Assembly (NCBI GenBank): GCA_964607315.1
Contig: CAZSKA010000027.1
Coordinates: forward strand, 1-24,945
DNA: 24,945 bases
Origin: JAHDFB01 sp964607315
GTDB lineage: Bacteria; Bacteroidota; Bacteroidia; Chitinophagales; Saprospiraceae
Direction: 5' to 3'
In this document: in pieces, positions 1-7,956 of the stretch
Layout: each line of letters opens with the position of its first letter
How positions within the stretch are numbered: the stretch's first letter is position 1
Made by a program: the position numbers and the translations under genes
The notes under the pieces: model-generated
The model's input: only the letters and a program-made list of their open reading frames with translations
Told to the model about the DNA's origin: nothing
The model's database searches: none

Positions 1-62
1 CTATTGATGGATTCTATCAACATCATCCAGACTATTTCCCTTATGTATTTTTAATTGAATAA
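1..62 (+). CDS. Possible 3' end of an upstream gene (partial)
   Basis: Frame 3 is open from the window edge to a TAA at 60-62 and encodes 19 residues ending in PDYFPYVFLIE. It stops 17 bases before the carboxyltransferase start, a spacing like that of the genes downstream, so it may be the tail of the preceding gene in the same run. The composition is protein-like, with several aromatic residues and no rare-looking codons. Frame 1 is also open over this short span, to a TAA at 52-54, so the reading frame is not certain. No function can be given from so few residues. Confidence 0.35.
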   Translation, partial: IDGFYQHHPDYFPYVFLIE

Positions 63-79
63 AACACTTAATAAATTTA

Positions 80-1711
80 ATGGCAACTGACTTAAAATAC
101 AATCTGAATGAAGATGCTAATAAATTAGCGATTTCAGAATTAAGATATAAACTTGATAAAATATATCTAGGAGGAGGAGAAAAAAAACTCCAAAAGCAAA
201 GAGACAAAGGTAAACTTACTGCTAGAGAACGCATTAGTTATCTTGTTGATGACGAAGAAGATATACTTGAGATAGGAGCCTTTGCTGGTGATGGCATGTA
301 TAAAGAATATGGTGGTTGCCCTGCAGGTGGTGTTGTAATTGTTATGGCCAAAGTAAGTGGACGACAATGTTTAGTGGTTGCAAATGATGCTTCAGTAAAA
401 GCAGGCGCTTGGTTTCCAATAACGGGCAAGAAAAATCTCAGAGCTCAAGAAATAGCCATGGAAAACAAATTACCTATTATTTACCTTGTCGATAGCGCTG
501 GTGTGTTTTTGCCAATGCAAGATGAGATTTTTCCAGATAAAGAACATTTTGGACGGATCTTTAGAAACAATGCTGTAATGTCAAGCATGGGAATTATACA
601 GATTTCAGCAATCATGGGCAGTTGTGTTGCTGGTGGTGCTTATCTTCCCATTATGAGTGATGAATCATTGATCGTTGATAAAACTGGATCAATCTTCCTA
701 GCTGGCCCTTATCTTGTGAGAGCAGCAATTGGCGAAACTGTAGACAAAGAAACTTTAGGCGGTGCAACAACACAGTCTGAAATTTCAGGTGTTACAGATT
801 ATAAAATGAAAGATGACCAAAGCTGTTTGGATACTATTAAAGATCTAATGGACAAACTAGGGAATTTTGAAACTGCTGGTCTAAATAGAATAAAGTCTGT
901 TGAACCGGAATACAATAGCGATAAAATCACAGGAATTTTACCTAAAGAAAGATCGAAGCCTTACGAAATGAGTGAGCTTTTGAAATGCATCGTTGATAAA
1001 GATTCTCTTACCTATTACAAAAAGGACTACGGAAAAACAATGATCACAGCATATGCGAGAATTGATGGTTGGTCTGTAGGAATTGTAGCAAATGATAGAC
1101 AAGTTGTAAAATCTGCGAAAGGTGAAATGCAATTTGGTGGCGTTATATACAGTGATTCTGCAGATAAAGCTTCAAGGTTTATAATGAACTGCAATCAGAA
1201 AAAAATCCCTTTAGTCTTTTTACACGATGTGACTGGATTTATGGTGGGAACCAGAAGTGAACATGGAGGCATTATTAAAGATGGAGCAAAATTAGTTAAT
1301 GCCGTTAGTAATTCAACCGTTCCTAAATTCACGATTGTTGTAGGCAATTCTTATGGTGCAGGAAACTATGCAATGTGTGGAAAAGCTTATGACCCTAGAC
1401 TAATTCTAGCTTGGCCATCTGCAAAAATTGCAGTTATGGGTGGATCCCAAGCAGCTAAAGTTTTAGCTCAGATCCAAATTAGTTCTCTTAAAGCTAAAGG
1501 TGAAGAAGTAAGCGAAGAAGACCAGGAGAATTTAATAAAAACGATAGAAGATCGATATAACCATCAAACTACACCATATTATGCAGCCTCTAGGCTTTGG
1601 GTTGATGCAGTTATAGATCCTAGAGATACAAGAAATCATATTTCAAGGGGTATAGAAGCTGCAAACAATGCTCCAATAAAAAAATTCAACGTTGGTGTTA
1701 TCCAAACATAG
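80..1711 (+). CDS. mccB: Acyl-CoA carboxylase carboxyltransferase (beta) subunit, methylcrotonyl-CoA type
   Basis: This 543-residue protein is the biotin-dependent carboxyltransferase that moves CO2 from carboxybiotin to an acyl-CoA in the cytoplasm. It closely follows the methylcrotonyl-CoA carboxylase beta pattern used in leucine breakdown. Both crotonase-like halves are visible. The N-terminal half has LPIIYLVDSAGVFLP near residue 138, then the FPD-HFGRIFRNNA stretch and MGSCVAGGAYLP. The C-terminal half has GNSYGAGNYAMCGKAYDP near 422-439 and AVMGGSQAAKVL. The length fits MccB (about 540) better than propionyl-CoA carboxylase beta (about 510). The start is the first ATG after the upstream stop, with no Shine-Dalgarno. 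The 3' end overlaps the next gene by 20 bases. No biotin carboxylase or biotin carrier gene lies within the window, so the partner subunit must be upstream or elsewhere. Family assignment is firm; the exact acyl-CoA substrate is inferred. Confidence 0.88.
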   Translation: MATDLKYNLNEDANKLAISELRYKLDKIYLGGGEKKLQKQRDKGKLTARERISYLVDDEEDILEIGAFAGDGMYKEYGGCPAGGVVIVMAKVSGRQCLVVANDASVKAGAWFPITGKKNLRAQEIAMENKLPIIYLVDSAGVFLPMQDEIFPDKEHFGRIFRNNAVMSSMGIIQISAIMGSCVAGGAYLPIMSDESLIVDKTGSIFLAGPYLVRAAIGETVDKETLGGATTQSEISGVTDYKMKDDQSCLDTIKDLMDKLGNFETAGLNRIKSVEPEYNSDKITGILPKERSKPYEMSELLKCIVDKDSLTYYKKDYGKTMITAYARIDGWSVGIVANDRQVVKSAKGEMQFGGVIYSDSADKASRFIMNCNQKKIPLVFLHDVTGFMVGTRSEHGGIIKDGAKLVNAVSNSTVPKFTIVVGNSYGAGNYAMCGKAYDPRLILAWPSAKIAVMGGSQAAKVLAQIQISSLKAKGEEVSEEDQENLIKTIEDRYNHQTTPYYAASRLWVDAVIDPRDTRNHISRGIEAANNAPIKKFNVGVIQT

Positions 1712-2861
1712 TAGTAGAGAAATCATTGTAAAAACAATGGCGGGAATGGAGGAAATTCTCGCTCAGGAGCTAAAGGGGCTCGGGGCCCAAAATATTCAAG
1801 TTCTTAACAGAGCAGTAAAGGCAGAAGCAAATAAGAAGACGATTTATCGAATCAACTTATCCTCTTATTTTGCTCTTCGTGTCCTTCTGCCTATTCGCCA
1901 AGACACCGTGCATAATGAAGATCAACTGTATTATTCGGTCAAGAGAATTAATTGGACAGAATTGATATCTCCAGATCAAACCATAGCTGTAAGATCTGCT
2001 GTAAAATCAGATTACTTTAGTAATTCTCATTATGTCGAATTAAAAACAAAAGATGCCATTGTCGATCAATTTACTGCTCGAATGGGAAAAAGACCTGATG
2101 TAGATCTTGAGGAACCAGACCTTTCTGTTAATATTCATATCTATAAAAATGCATTAACAATTTCTTTGGATTCATCCGGAGATTCGCTACATAAAAGAGG
2201 CTATAGGATTAGTGCTACTGTTGCTCCCATAAACGAGGTGCTTGCAGCTGGTTTAATTAAACTCTCTAATTGGAATTACTATGATAAATTCATAGATCCT
2301 ATGTGTGGATCCGGCACCTTTTTAGCGGAAGCTATTATGCAAAAATTAAACATGCCTCCTCAACATATGAATCGTAACTTTTCCTTTAAAAAATGGCAGG
2401 ATTACGATGAAAACTTATGGGAAGAAGTTGTAGGTGAAGCAATGGAGGCGCAAAGAACAGATGACAACTTCAAAGTCTATGGAACTGATCTTCATTCCAA
2501 AGCAATAGAAAGTGCAGAATACAATCTATCTGAAGCTGGAATTTTACAATATGCTGAGCTGGAAGTGAGAGACTTTCATTCTTATAATGAAACCAAAAAT
2601 GCACATCTGATTTTTAATCCTCCATATGATTTAAGAATAGAATCTGACGATATCATAGAAGAATATAAAAAGATAGGTGACACCTTAAAGCAAAAGTTTA
2701 TTTCTTCGCAAGCATGGATAATTTCTGGCAATATAGATGCTCTTAAAAGAGTCGGCTTACGACCAAGTAAGAAATTTAATATGATGAATGGACCAATTGA
2801 GTCAAAATTTCATAAATTTGAGATGTATGCGGGAAGTAAAAAGGCAAAATATAATAAATAG
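1692..2861 (+). CDS. THUMP-domain class I SAM-dependent RNA methyltransferase (RlmL-like)
   Basis: The 389-residue protein combines an N-terminal ferredoxin-like/THUMP RNA-binding region (about residues 10-165) with a Rossmann-type methyltransferase (about 185-380). The SAM motif FIDPMCGSGTFLAEA lies near residue 200 and the catalytic NPPY at 309-312. That arrangement matches the half of E. coli RlmL that makes m2G2445 in 23S rRNA, and an rRNA guanine-N2 target is the likely role here. The start is unusual: no ATG precedes the conserved strand EIIVKT. The reading frame therefore probably opens at TTG 1692 or GTG 1695, inside the end of mccB, because ATG 1737 would delete that strand. The overlap suggests translational coupling to mccB. 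Its own 3' end overlaps the following small gene by 35 bases. Confidence 0.85.
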   Translation: MVLSKHSSREIIVKTMAGMEEILAQELKGLGAQNIQVLNRAVKAEANKKTIYRINLSSYFALRVLLPIRQDTVHNEDQLYYSVKRINWTELISPDQTIAVRSAVKSDYFSNSHYVELKTKDAIVDQFTARMGKRPDVDLEEPDLSVNIHIYKNALTISLDSSGDSLHKRGYRISATVAPINEVLAAGLIKLSNWNYYDKFIDPMCGSGTFLAEAIMQKLNMPPQHMNRNFSFKKWQDYDENLWEEVVGEAMEAQRTDDNFKVYGTDLHSKAIESAEYNLSEAGILQYAELEVRDFHSYNETKNAHLIFNPPYDLRIESDDIIEEYKKIGDTLKQKFISSQAWIISGNIDALKRVGLRPSKKFNMMNGPIESKFHKFEMYAGSKKAKYNK

Positions 2862-3156
2862 CTTCATTGGATGTTTACTAATCCTCTTTTCAGGGAACGT
2901 GTATTCCCAGTATACACCTGAACCTAAGATTGTAACGGACAGCACCAAGCTACAGATTTTATATGATTACAATAGAAGCTTAAAACCAAGCAGCATTACA
3001 GACCTCAGTGTCAATAGAAAAAACATGGCCATTTTTTGCAAATGGGAATTAGACATAGAAGATAGAAGTAAAGTTCCTATTAAATTCAGATTAGGTAGTC
3101 AATCTGTAGTAGATAGACTAGAACAAAAAGGCCCTACAACTACAAAAATAGATTAA
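2827..3156 (+). CDS. Small exported protein of unknown function
   Basis: I do not recognise this 109-residue protein. It opens with a convincing signal peptide: basic MREVKRQN, a hydrophobic core IGCLLILFSG, and a likely cleavage after VYS or VYSQ near residue 27-28. The mature part is about 80 residues, mixed polar, with a single Cys (in FCKW) and no recognisable motif. The frame is open further upstream (from 2788), but ATG 2827 places the signal peptide at the N-terminus and is chosen for that reason. The start lies 35 bases inside the methyltransferase gene, and the stop TAA directly abuts the ATG of the lipoprotein gene. Co-transcription with both is therefore likely. Export to the periplasm or outer face is inferred from the signal peptide only. 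Confidence 0.6.
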   Translation: MREVKRQNIINSFIGCLLILFSGNVYSQYTPEPKIVTDSTKLQILYDYNRSLKPSSITDLSVNRKNMAIFCKWELDIEDRSKVPIKFRLGSQSVVDRLEQKGPTTTKID

Positions 3157-3666
3157 ATGAAAAATACATTATTCTTATTCGCGTTTGCGATTCTCGCTAT
3201 GATGAGCTGTGAAGACCCTGTAGAAATTATTACTGGTTGTACTGATAGTGAAGCAGAAAATTTTAATCCTAATGCAACAGAATCAGACAATTCTTGTGTG
3301 TATGCAAGAGATGCATTCCTTGGCGCATTTACAGGTATTATTAATTGTGGTGTTCTAACTATGGAACCTAGTGATTTTACTTTATCTGTAACAGAAGGAT
3401 TGGTAGGCAACAATGATGTTATAGTAGAAATAACTGAAACTCCTACCCCATTCCCTATTATTGATGGATTTGCAAGAAATGACTCCTTAATCATTCCTGA
3501 AAGTATGTATCAAATAGAAGTACTAGGCGAATTAAGAGATGTTACTATTACAGGCAATGCCGTTTTTGGAGCAAATGAAGATTCTATAGAAGGTGTTATT
3601 TCTGTAAGTACAGTCTTAAGTGGTGTTCCATTAACAGACAACTGCTTATTCAATGCTTCAAGATAG
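3157..3666 (+). CDS. Lipoprotein with one GCTD-type calcium-binding-like repeat
   Basis: This 169-residue protein starts with a lipoprotein signal (hydrophobic LFLFAFAILAMMSC, lipidated Cys18), followed by E-D-P. Acidic residues just after the lipidated Cys resemble the surface-export signal of Bacteroidota lipoproteins, so display on the outer face is possible. Residues 27-49 (GCTDSEAENFNPNATESDNS then CVY) are one copy of the GCTD..A.N(Y/F)NPNAT..D.SC.Y repeat common in marine Bacteroidota surface proteins. Its spaced Asp/Asn residues recall thrombospondin type 3 calcium loops. The remaining 120 residues look like a beta-rich domain with two further Cys and no family I can name. The ATG follows the previous stop with no gap. 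It converges on bshB1 with only 7 bases between the stops. Confidence 0.72.
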   Translation: MKNTLFLFAFAILAMMSCEDPVEIITGCTDSEAENFNPNATESDNSCVYARDAFLGAFTGIINCGVLTMEPSDFTLSVTEGLVGNNDVIVEITETPTPFPIIDGFARNDSLIIPESMYQIEVLGELRDVTITGNAVFGANEDSIEGVISVSTVLSGVPLTDNCLFNASR

Positions 3667-3673
3667 AATTTCC

Positions 3674-4390
3674 CTATTGTAGCTTTGTGATATCATCCAC
3701 CCCAATATAGCGTTTTGAGGTGTACATTTCGGCATATTCCGCATGAATATGTCTTCCATATGTTTTTGCTTTTCCCGCTATAAAATCAAAGAAATCATGC
3801 GATGTAAGCGGTGTCTCTGGCTCATTACTATTTGGGTCATGCCATTGTGATGCAAAACATTTCAGACAATCTAATTTCCTAGAAAAATTTTTACTGATAT
3901 CAACAACTAAATCTGGTTCCAGATTTCTATCCTGAATGTAATGATAAACAGCTGAAGGTCTCCACTTTTCTTGATTTTCACCATTCCATCTTGTCTCGTA
4001 TTTTGTTAATCCCGCAAGAAAACAAGCTCTGCTAACTAACTCTGCTCCCCTGCCATGATCAGGATGTCTATCAGATTCGGAATTTGCTAAAACCACATCA
4101 GGTTTTGCATATCTTATCTGCTCTACTACTAATCTTAAGTTGTTATCATTAATCTCAAAAAAACCATCTTTCATGGAGAGGTTGTGTCTAAATATCGCTC
4201 CCATCAAATTTGCTGAATCTCTAGCTTCTTTTATCCTGAGTTCCGCGGAACCTCTAGTTCCCATTTCTCCTCTTGTCAAATCTACAAGTCCGAAGGTTTT
4301 ACCATTATCACCAGCATTCATCAAGGTACCTGCACAACTGAGTTCTATATCGTCGGGATGCGCACCAAAAGCAAGAATATCAACTTTCAT
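3674..4390 (-). CDS. bshB1: Bacillithiol biosynthesis deacetylase BshB1 (PIG-L/LmbE family)
   Basis: The 238-residue enzyme removes the acetyl group from N-acetylglucosaminyl-malate, the second step in making bacillithiol, the low-molecular-weight thiol of many Firmicutes and Bacteroidota. The zinc-binding HPDD is at residues 11-14 (GAHPDDIELSCAGT) and the second family motif SDRHPDHGRGAELV at about 106-119. LTRGEMGTRGS near 38-48 and RPSAVYHY are also typical of the BshB1 branch. Length matches the family (about 230-240). The other steps, BshA and BshC, are not in the window. The gene is transcribed divergently from the large T9SS cargo gene across 129 bases. A TAnnTTTA box ends only a few bases before its ATG, hinting at a very short or absent leader. 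Confidence 0.92.
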   Translation of the reverse strand: MKVDILAFGAHPDDIELSCAGTLMNAGDNGKTFGLVDLTRGEMGTRGSAELRIKEARDSANLMGAIFRHNLSMKDGFFEINDNNLRLVVEQIRYAKPDVVLANSESDRHPDHGRGAELVSRACFLAGLTKYETRWNGENQEKWRPSAVYHYIQDRNLEPDLVVDISKNFSRKLDCLKCFASQWHDPNSNEPETPLTSHDFFDFIAGKAKTYGRHIHAEYAEMYTSKRYIGVDDITKLQ

Positions 4391-4393
4391 ATT

Positions 4394-4401
4394 TAAACTT
4401 A
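4394..4401 (-). promoter_or_regulatory. Possible -7 box for bshB1
   Basis: On the minus strand this reads TAAGTTTA, one base off the Bacteroidota -7 consensus TAnnTTTG. It ends 3 bases before the bshB1 ATG, so transcription would begin about at the start codon. No clear -33 TTTG lies about 20 bases further upstream, so this is a weak call. Confidence 0.3.
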
Positions 4402-4519
4402 TCTAATGTGAAGCTATAATTTCATACATTTACTTCTAATATAAAAGTAACATAGACAATACTTCATTGTTTTACTAAATTAATTAAATTTTACAATTCA
4501 CCTTCTTAAATAATAGAAT

Positions 4520-7500
4520 ATGCCTTTTCAAATTAGACTATGTTTATCAATAGTGTTTTTTTCTTTAGTTTTTGGGCTTCAAGCCCAAAGTAATTTGCCA
4601 GAAACAGGTAAAGCAATAGCCACTAAAGCAATACATTTAGGAAAGACTTCACCAGTGCGTGACCTAACACCAATCGGTCAAATAACTCCTGTACGAAAGG
4701 ATAAGTGGAAAAAAGAAAATAAAGTTCCAAGAAACTTTATTGGAAGAGGTGTTGATAAAGTTGTGCACCCTGAGCTTGAGCATCAAGGACCTGACAAATT
4801 GAGACAAGGTATATTGGCAGGAACTAAATCTTCAACAGCTAATTTACTTGTAAATGTTGACGGTATAACTAACGGTTCTCCTAATGACCCATCAGGAGAT
4901 ATCGGTAGAGATTATTATATGTTAGGTATTAATGCAACTGAGATTGCTGTTTATGATAAAGCGGGTACATTTATCATGAGTTTTACTGCTAACACCCTAT
5001 GGCAAGAAATTGGATTTAGCTCTGCAGGTGATCCTATCATATTATATGATCAAGTTGAAGATAGATGGATCATAACAGAATTTCCTCCGGGAAATCAATT
5101 ATTAGTTGCTGTATCAGAAAACAGTGATCCATTAGGATCTTATGATGTTTATAACTTCCAAACTCCAAATTTCCCAGATTATCCAAAATATGGAATATGG
5201 AAAGATGTAATTACTGTTACAACTAATGAACAAGGAGGAGGAAATCTTACTACTTATATGATTAACAAAACGGAGCTTTACAAAGGCGAGGAAACGGTCA
5301 GTATCCAAAGAGTAAATCTGCCAGGTAACACTAATACAGAATCAGGATTTTTTGTTGCTACTCCAGTTGACTGGATGGGACAAACTGCACCTAAAACAAA
5401 TCAACCTATTTTCTTGAATCTTGATGATTCTTCATGGGGTGGAGTTCCTGACGATCAAATAAGACTTACAACTTTTACTATAGATTGGGTAGATCCATCT
5501 AATACGACTTTCGAATCTATTGGCATTGTTACTTCACCTTTTGACAGTAATCCATGTTCAGTAGGTGGATTTGGTTTTTCTTGTATGCCTCAAGCTGGAA
5601 ATGGAGGAGGCCTTGATGGTATTCCAGAAGTAATTATGAATCACGCTGTGTATAGAAACTTCAATACGCATGAATCAATCGTTATGAATTTCATTACGGA
5701 TGTAACTGATGGAGAAAATTTATCAGGAATAAGATGGATAGAATTAAGACGTACTGATGCAGAATGGTCTATTTATCAAGAAGGTACTTATTCTCCTGAT
5801 GATGGTCTTGATAGATATATGGGAGGTATTGCTATTGATGGTGCAGGAAATATAGGATTAGGATATAATGTTTCAAGTGAAGACGAATTTGTAGGTGTAA
5901 GATTTACTGGTAGAAAGCATGATGACCCATTAGGTGAAATGACTATCCCTGAGCAAATACTTGTAGAAGGAGAGAATACAATAAGCAGTAATGCTAGATT
6001 TGGAGATTATGCTCAGATGGGAGTAGATCCTATTAATGATAGAACTTTCTGGTATGTTACTGAATATGGAAAAGGTCCTGGCTCTTCATCTTCTACTCGT
6101 ATTGCAGCTTTTGAAATAGAAAGAGATTCTATTGACATAGGTGCATATAGATTTAATGGTAGTTTAACGCAAGGATTTGATTTGGATGAAGAAATTAGTT
6201 TTCAAGTTCAAAATTTTGGTTTCACTGATGTAGCTTCTTTTACTGCAGGATATATTTTTGAGAACGGAGATCCTGTAATACAGACATTCGACGTAGATTT
6301 AGCAAGTGGGGAATCTGCAGTTATCACTTTTGATGAAACGGTAGACTTCTTATCAGGCGGTACATTTTCATTTGTAGGTTTTACTTCTTTAGAAAGCGAT
6401 GAATTAATCGTCAATGATACATTCAAAGTTGATTTAACAAACATCATAGCAATAGATGCTGGAATAGTTGGCTTAGGTTTAGAAAGCAGTGTTTCATGTG
6501 ATAGTACCGAAACACTATTAATTAATCTTAGTAATTTTGGTGGGGATACATTGACTTCTGCTGATCTAGAAATCAGTGTCAATGGAATAGTTCAACAAGA
6601 AGTAAATTGGAATGGCTCTCTTGCTTTCTGTGAAACGGAAACTATAGAGGTACTAATATCTGGATTTACTCCTGGAATGAATGATATTTCAGTTACTGTT
6701 TCTAATCCAAATGGCGAGATTGATCTGAACTCTGAGAATGATCAGTCAAGTACTTCTTTTGAATTCATCAATAATTCTGTTACACTTACTATAAATTTCG
6801 AACTGGACTTTTTCCCAGAAGAGACAACGTGGGAGGTACTAGATGAAAATGGTAATATTATTGCTGAAGGAGGTCCTTATCCTGGACAAGAAAGTGCAAC
6901 AGAAACATTTTGTGCTGACCCTGAAGATTGCTACACTTTTGTGATATTCGATTCATTTGGTGATGGAATATTCCTTCCTGGAGGTTATGAAATAGTTGAT
7001 GAAGCAGGATTAGTTCTTGCATCCATAATAAATAACAATTTTGGAGATGTTGAAATGAATGATTTCTGTGCAACTTTTACATGTATGTTAGAAGTAGATA
7101 TCGCCGTAAGTCCTGCAAGTGAATCTGGTGGAACAATACTTCTTACACCTCTTAATGGAATCGGCCCATTCATGTATTCTATTGATGGCGGTGCTACTTT
7201 CCAAAGTGATCCACTATTCGAAAATGTTCCCGAGGGAGAATATGATATAGTTGTTATCGGTGAGGAAGATTGCAATTTTAATAGCTCAGTTACAGTTGAA
7301 TCATGTTCATTAGATGTATTTATTGAATTTGAAAATGAAAGTGATACGAATAAAGGATCTATATTCATAAATGCATCAGGGGGAAATCCTCCTTATCAAT
7401 ATTCTGTAGATGGTGGTGAAAATTTCCAAACCAATCCTCTTTTCAATCTTTTAGATCAAGGTACTTATGATGTTGTTGTAAGAGATTCCGACGGATGTGA

Positions 7501-7813
7501 ATTTACTATGACAATCGTGATAGATTTTGTAACAGCTACGGAAACTCACAAGGCTGGATATGTGATAAACGCAACACCTAACCCTACATCAGGATTATTT
7601 GTACTACAAATAAAAGGAGATATTCCTGCAGGCGAAAGACTTGCATTTAAAATTTATGACTCAGCTGGGCGTATGATTCGAGCTAATGATTTAGTAAGAT
7701 ATGGTGATGAATTTGTCACACAACTTAATCTTACTCATGAGCCATCTGGAACTTATTATATTCGAATAGAGAATAAAGACATCTCAGATTTAATTCGAAT
7801 AATTAAAATATAA
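4520..7813 (+). CDS. Large exported protein with SprB-like repeats and type A T9SS sorting domain
   Basis: This 1097-residue protein has a signal peptide (about 1-22, core LSIVFFSLVFGLQA) and a C-terminal sorting domain from about 1015 (ATPNPTSGLF..., ending GTYYIRIENKDISDLIRIIK). It should cross the outer membrane through the type IX system and be displayed or released. Between them lie several regions. Residues about 110-530 form a beta-rich region with LYDQVEDRWIITEF, of a type seen in other Bacteroidota exported proteins. One or two CARDB-like beta domains follow (about 537-750). A domain with the DSFGDGIF loop comes next (about 755-855). Two SprB-like repeats of about 50 residues each follow, near 877 and 951; both share the YS(I/V)DGG pattern. 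The role is unknown; adhesion or a surface layer is a guess from architecture. It has its own terminator and is probably monocistronic. A 19-base palindrome sits in the signal-peptide codons. Confidence 0.85.
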   Translation: MPFQIRLCLSIVFFSLVFGLQAQSNLPETGKAIATKAIHLGKTSPVRDLTPIGQITPVRKDKWKKENKVPRNFIGRGVDKVVHPELEHQGPDKLRQGILAGTKSSTANLLVNVDGITNGSPNDPSGDIGRDYYMLGINATEIAVYDKAGTFIMSFTANTLWQEIGFSSAGDPIILYDQVEDRWIITEFPPGNQLLVAVSENSDPLGSYDVYNFQTPNFPDYPKYGIWKDVITVTTNEQGGGNLTTYMINKTELYKGEETVSIQRVNLPGNTNTESGFFVATPVDWMGQTAPKTNQPIFLNLDDSSWGGVPDDQIRLTTFTIDWVDPSNTTFESIGIVTSPFDSNPCSVGGFGFSCMPQAGNGGGLDGIPEVIMNHAVYRNFNTHESIVMNFITDVTDGENLSGIRWIELRRTDAEWSIYQEGTYSPDDGLDRYMGGIAIDGAGNIGLGYNVSSEDEFVGVRFTGRKHDDPLGEMTIPEQILVEGENTISSNARFGDYAQMGVDPINDRTFWYVTEYGKGPGSSSSTRIAAFEIERDSIDIGAYRFNGSLTQGFDLDEEISFQVQNFGFTDVASFTAGYIFENGDPVIQTFDVDLASGESAVITFDETVDFLSGGTFSFVGFTSLESDELIVNDTFKVDLTNIIAIDAGIVGLGLESSVSCDSTETLLINLSNFGGDTLTSADLEISVNGIVQQEVNWNGSLAFCETETIEVLISGFTPGMNDISVTVSNPNGEIDLNSENDQSSTSFEFINNSVTLTINFELDFFPEETTWEVLDENGNIIAEGGPYPGQESATETFCADPEDCYTFVIFDSFGDGIFLPGGYEIVDEAGLVLASIINNNFGDVEMNDFCATFTCMLEVDIAVSPASESGGTILLTPLNGIGPFMYSIDGGATFQSDPLFENVPEGEYDIVVIGEEDCNFNSSVTVESCSLDVFIEFENESDTNKGSIFINASGGNPPYQYSVDGGENFQTNPLFNLLDQGTYDVVVRDSDGCEFTMTIVIDFVTATETHKAGYVINATPNPTSGLFVLQIKGDIPAGERLAFKIYDSAGRMIRANDLVRYGDEFVTQLNLTHEPSGTYYIRIENKDISDLIRIIKI
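4571..4589 (+). repeat. GCCCAAA-type palindrome inside signal-peptide codons
   Basis: TTTGGGCTT / AAGCCCAAA form perfect 9-base arms around a single C. The sequence encodes the end of the signal peptide (GLQAQS) of the T9SS cargo. It is almost identical to the palindrome at 8754-8771 and similar to the one at 12318-12334. Confidence 0.7.
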
Positions 7814-7838
7814 ACGTGTCTGCACACTAAATTAACTC

Positions 7839-7879
7839 AGCTGCATATGAATCATCGTGATTTGTATGCAGCTTTTTTT
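7839..7879 (+). terminator. Rho-independent terminator of the 1097-residue T9SS cargo gene
   Basis: A 16-pair stem (AGCTGCATATGAATCA, 7839-7854, with 7858-7873) closes on a 3-base loop TCG and contains two G-U pairs. It runs directly into seven T residues (7873-7879). It starts 26 bases after the stop codon and is oriented for the plus strand. Confidence 0.9.
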
Positions 7880-7890
7880 ATAATACATGC

Positions 7891-7935
7891 TTTATATAAT
7901 AGAAAATTCATCAATTAAAAATTCTATTATATAAA
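7891..7935. repeat. Perfect AT-rich inverted repeat upstream of the DUF1835 gene
   Basis: Arms TTTATATAATAGAA (7891-7904) and TTCTATTATATAAA (7922-7935) are exact reverse complements around a 17-base spacer. The repeat follows the terminator and ends 21 bases before the next ATG, so it occupies the place of a promoter, operator or leader hairpin. No T-run follows the right arm. Confidence 0.65.
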
Positions 7936-7956
7936 TGGGTTAAAACAAGATCAAGA

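Noticed and set aside
1..234. Minus-strand open frame of 77 codons running off the left edge
   Set aside because: It lies mostly antisense to the start of mccB, reads Phe/Ser/Leu-rich low-complexity sequence, and matches no family. It is a shadow of the real gene.
3153..3494. Minus-strand open frame of 113 codons opposite the lipoprotein gene
   Set aside because: The plus-strand frame has a signal peptide, lipobox and a known repeat. The antisense frame has none of these.
6208..7368. Several minus-strand open frames of 71-127 codons opposite the 1097-residue cargo
   Set aside because: The plus-strand frame is continuous with recognised domains on both sides. The antisense frames are Ser/Pro/Ile-rich shadows.
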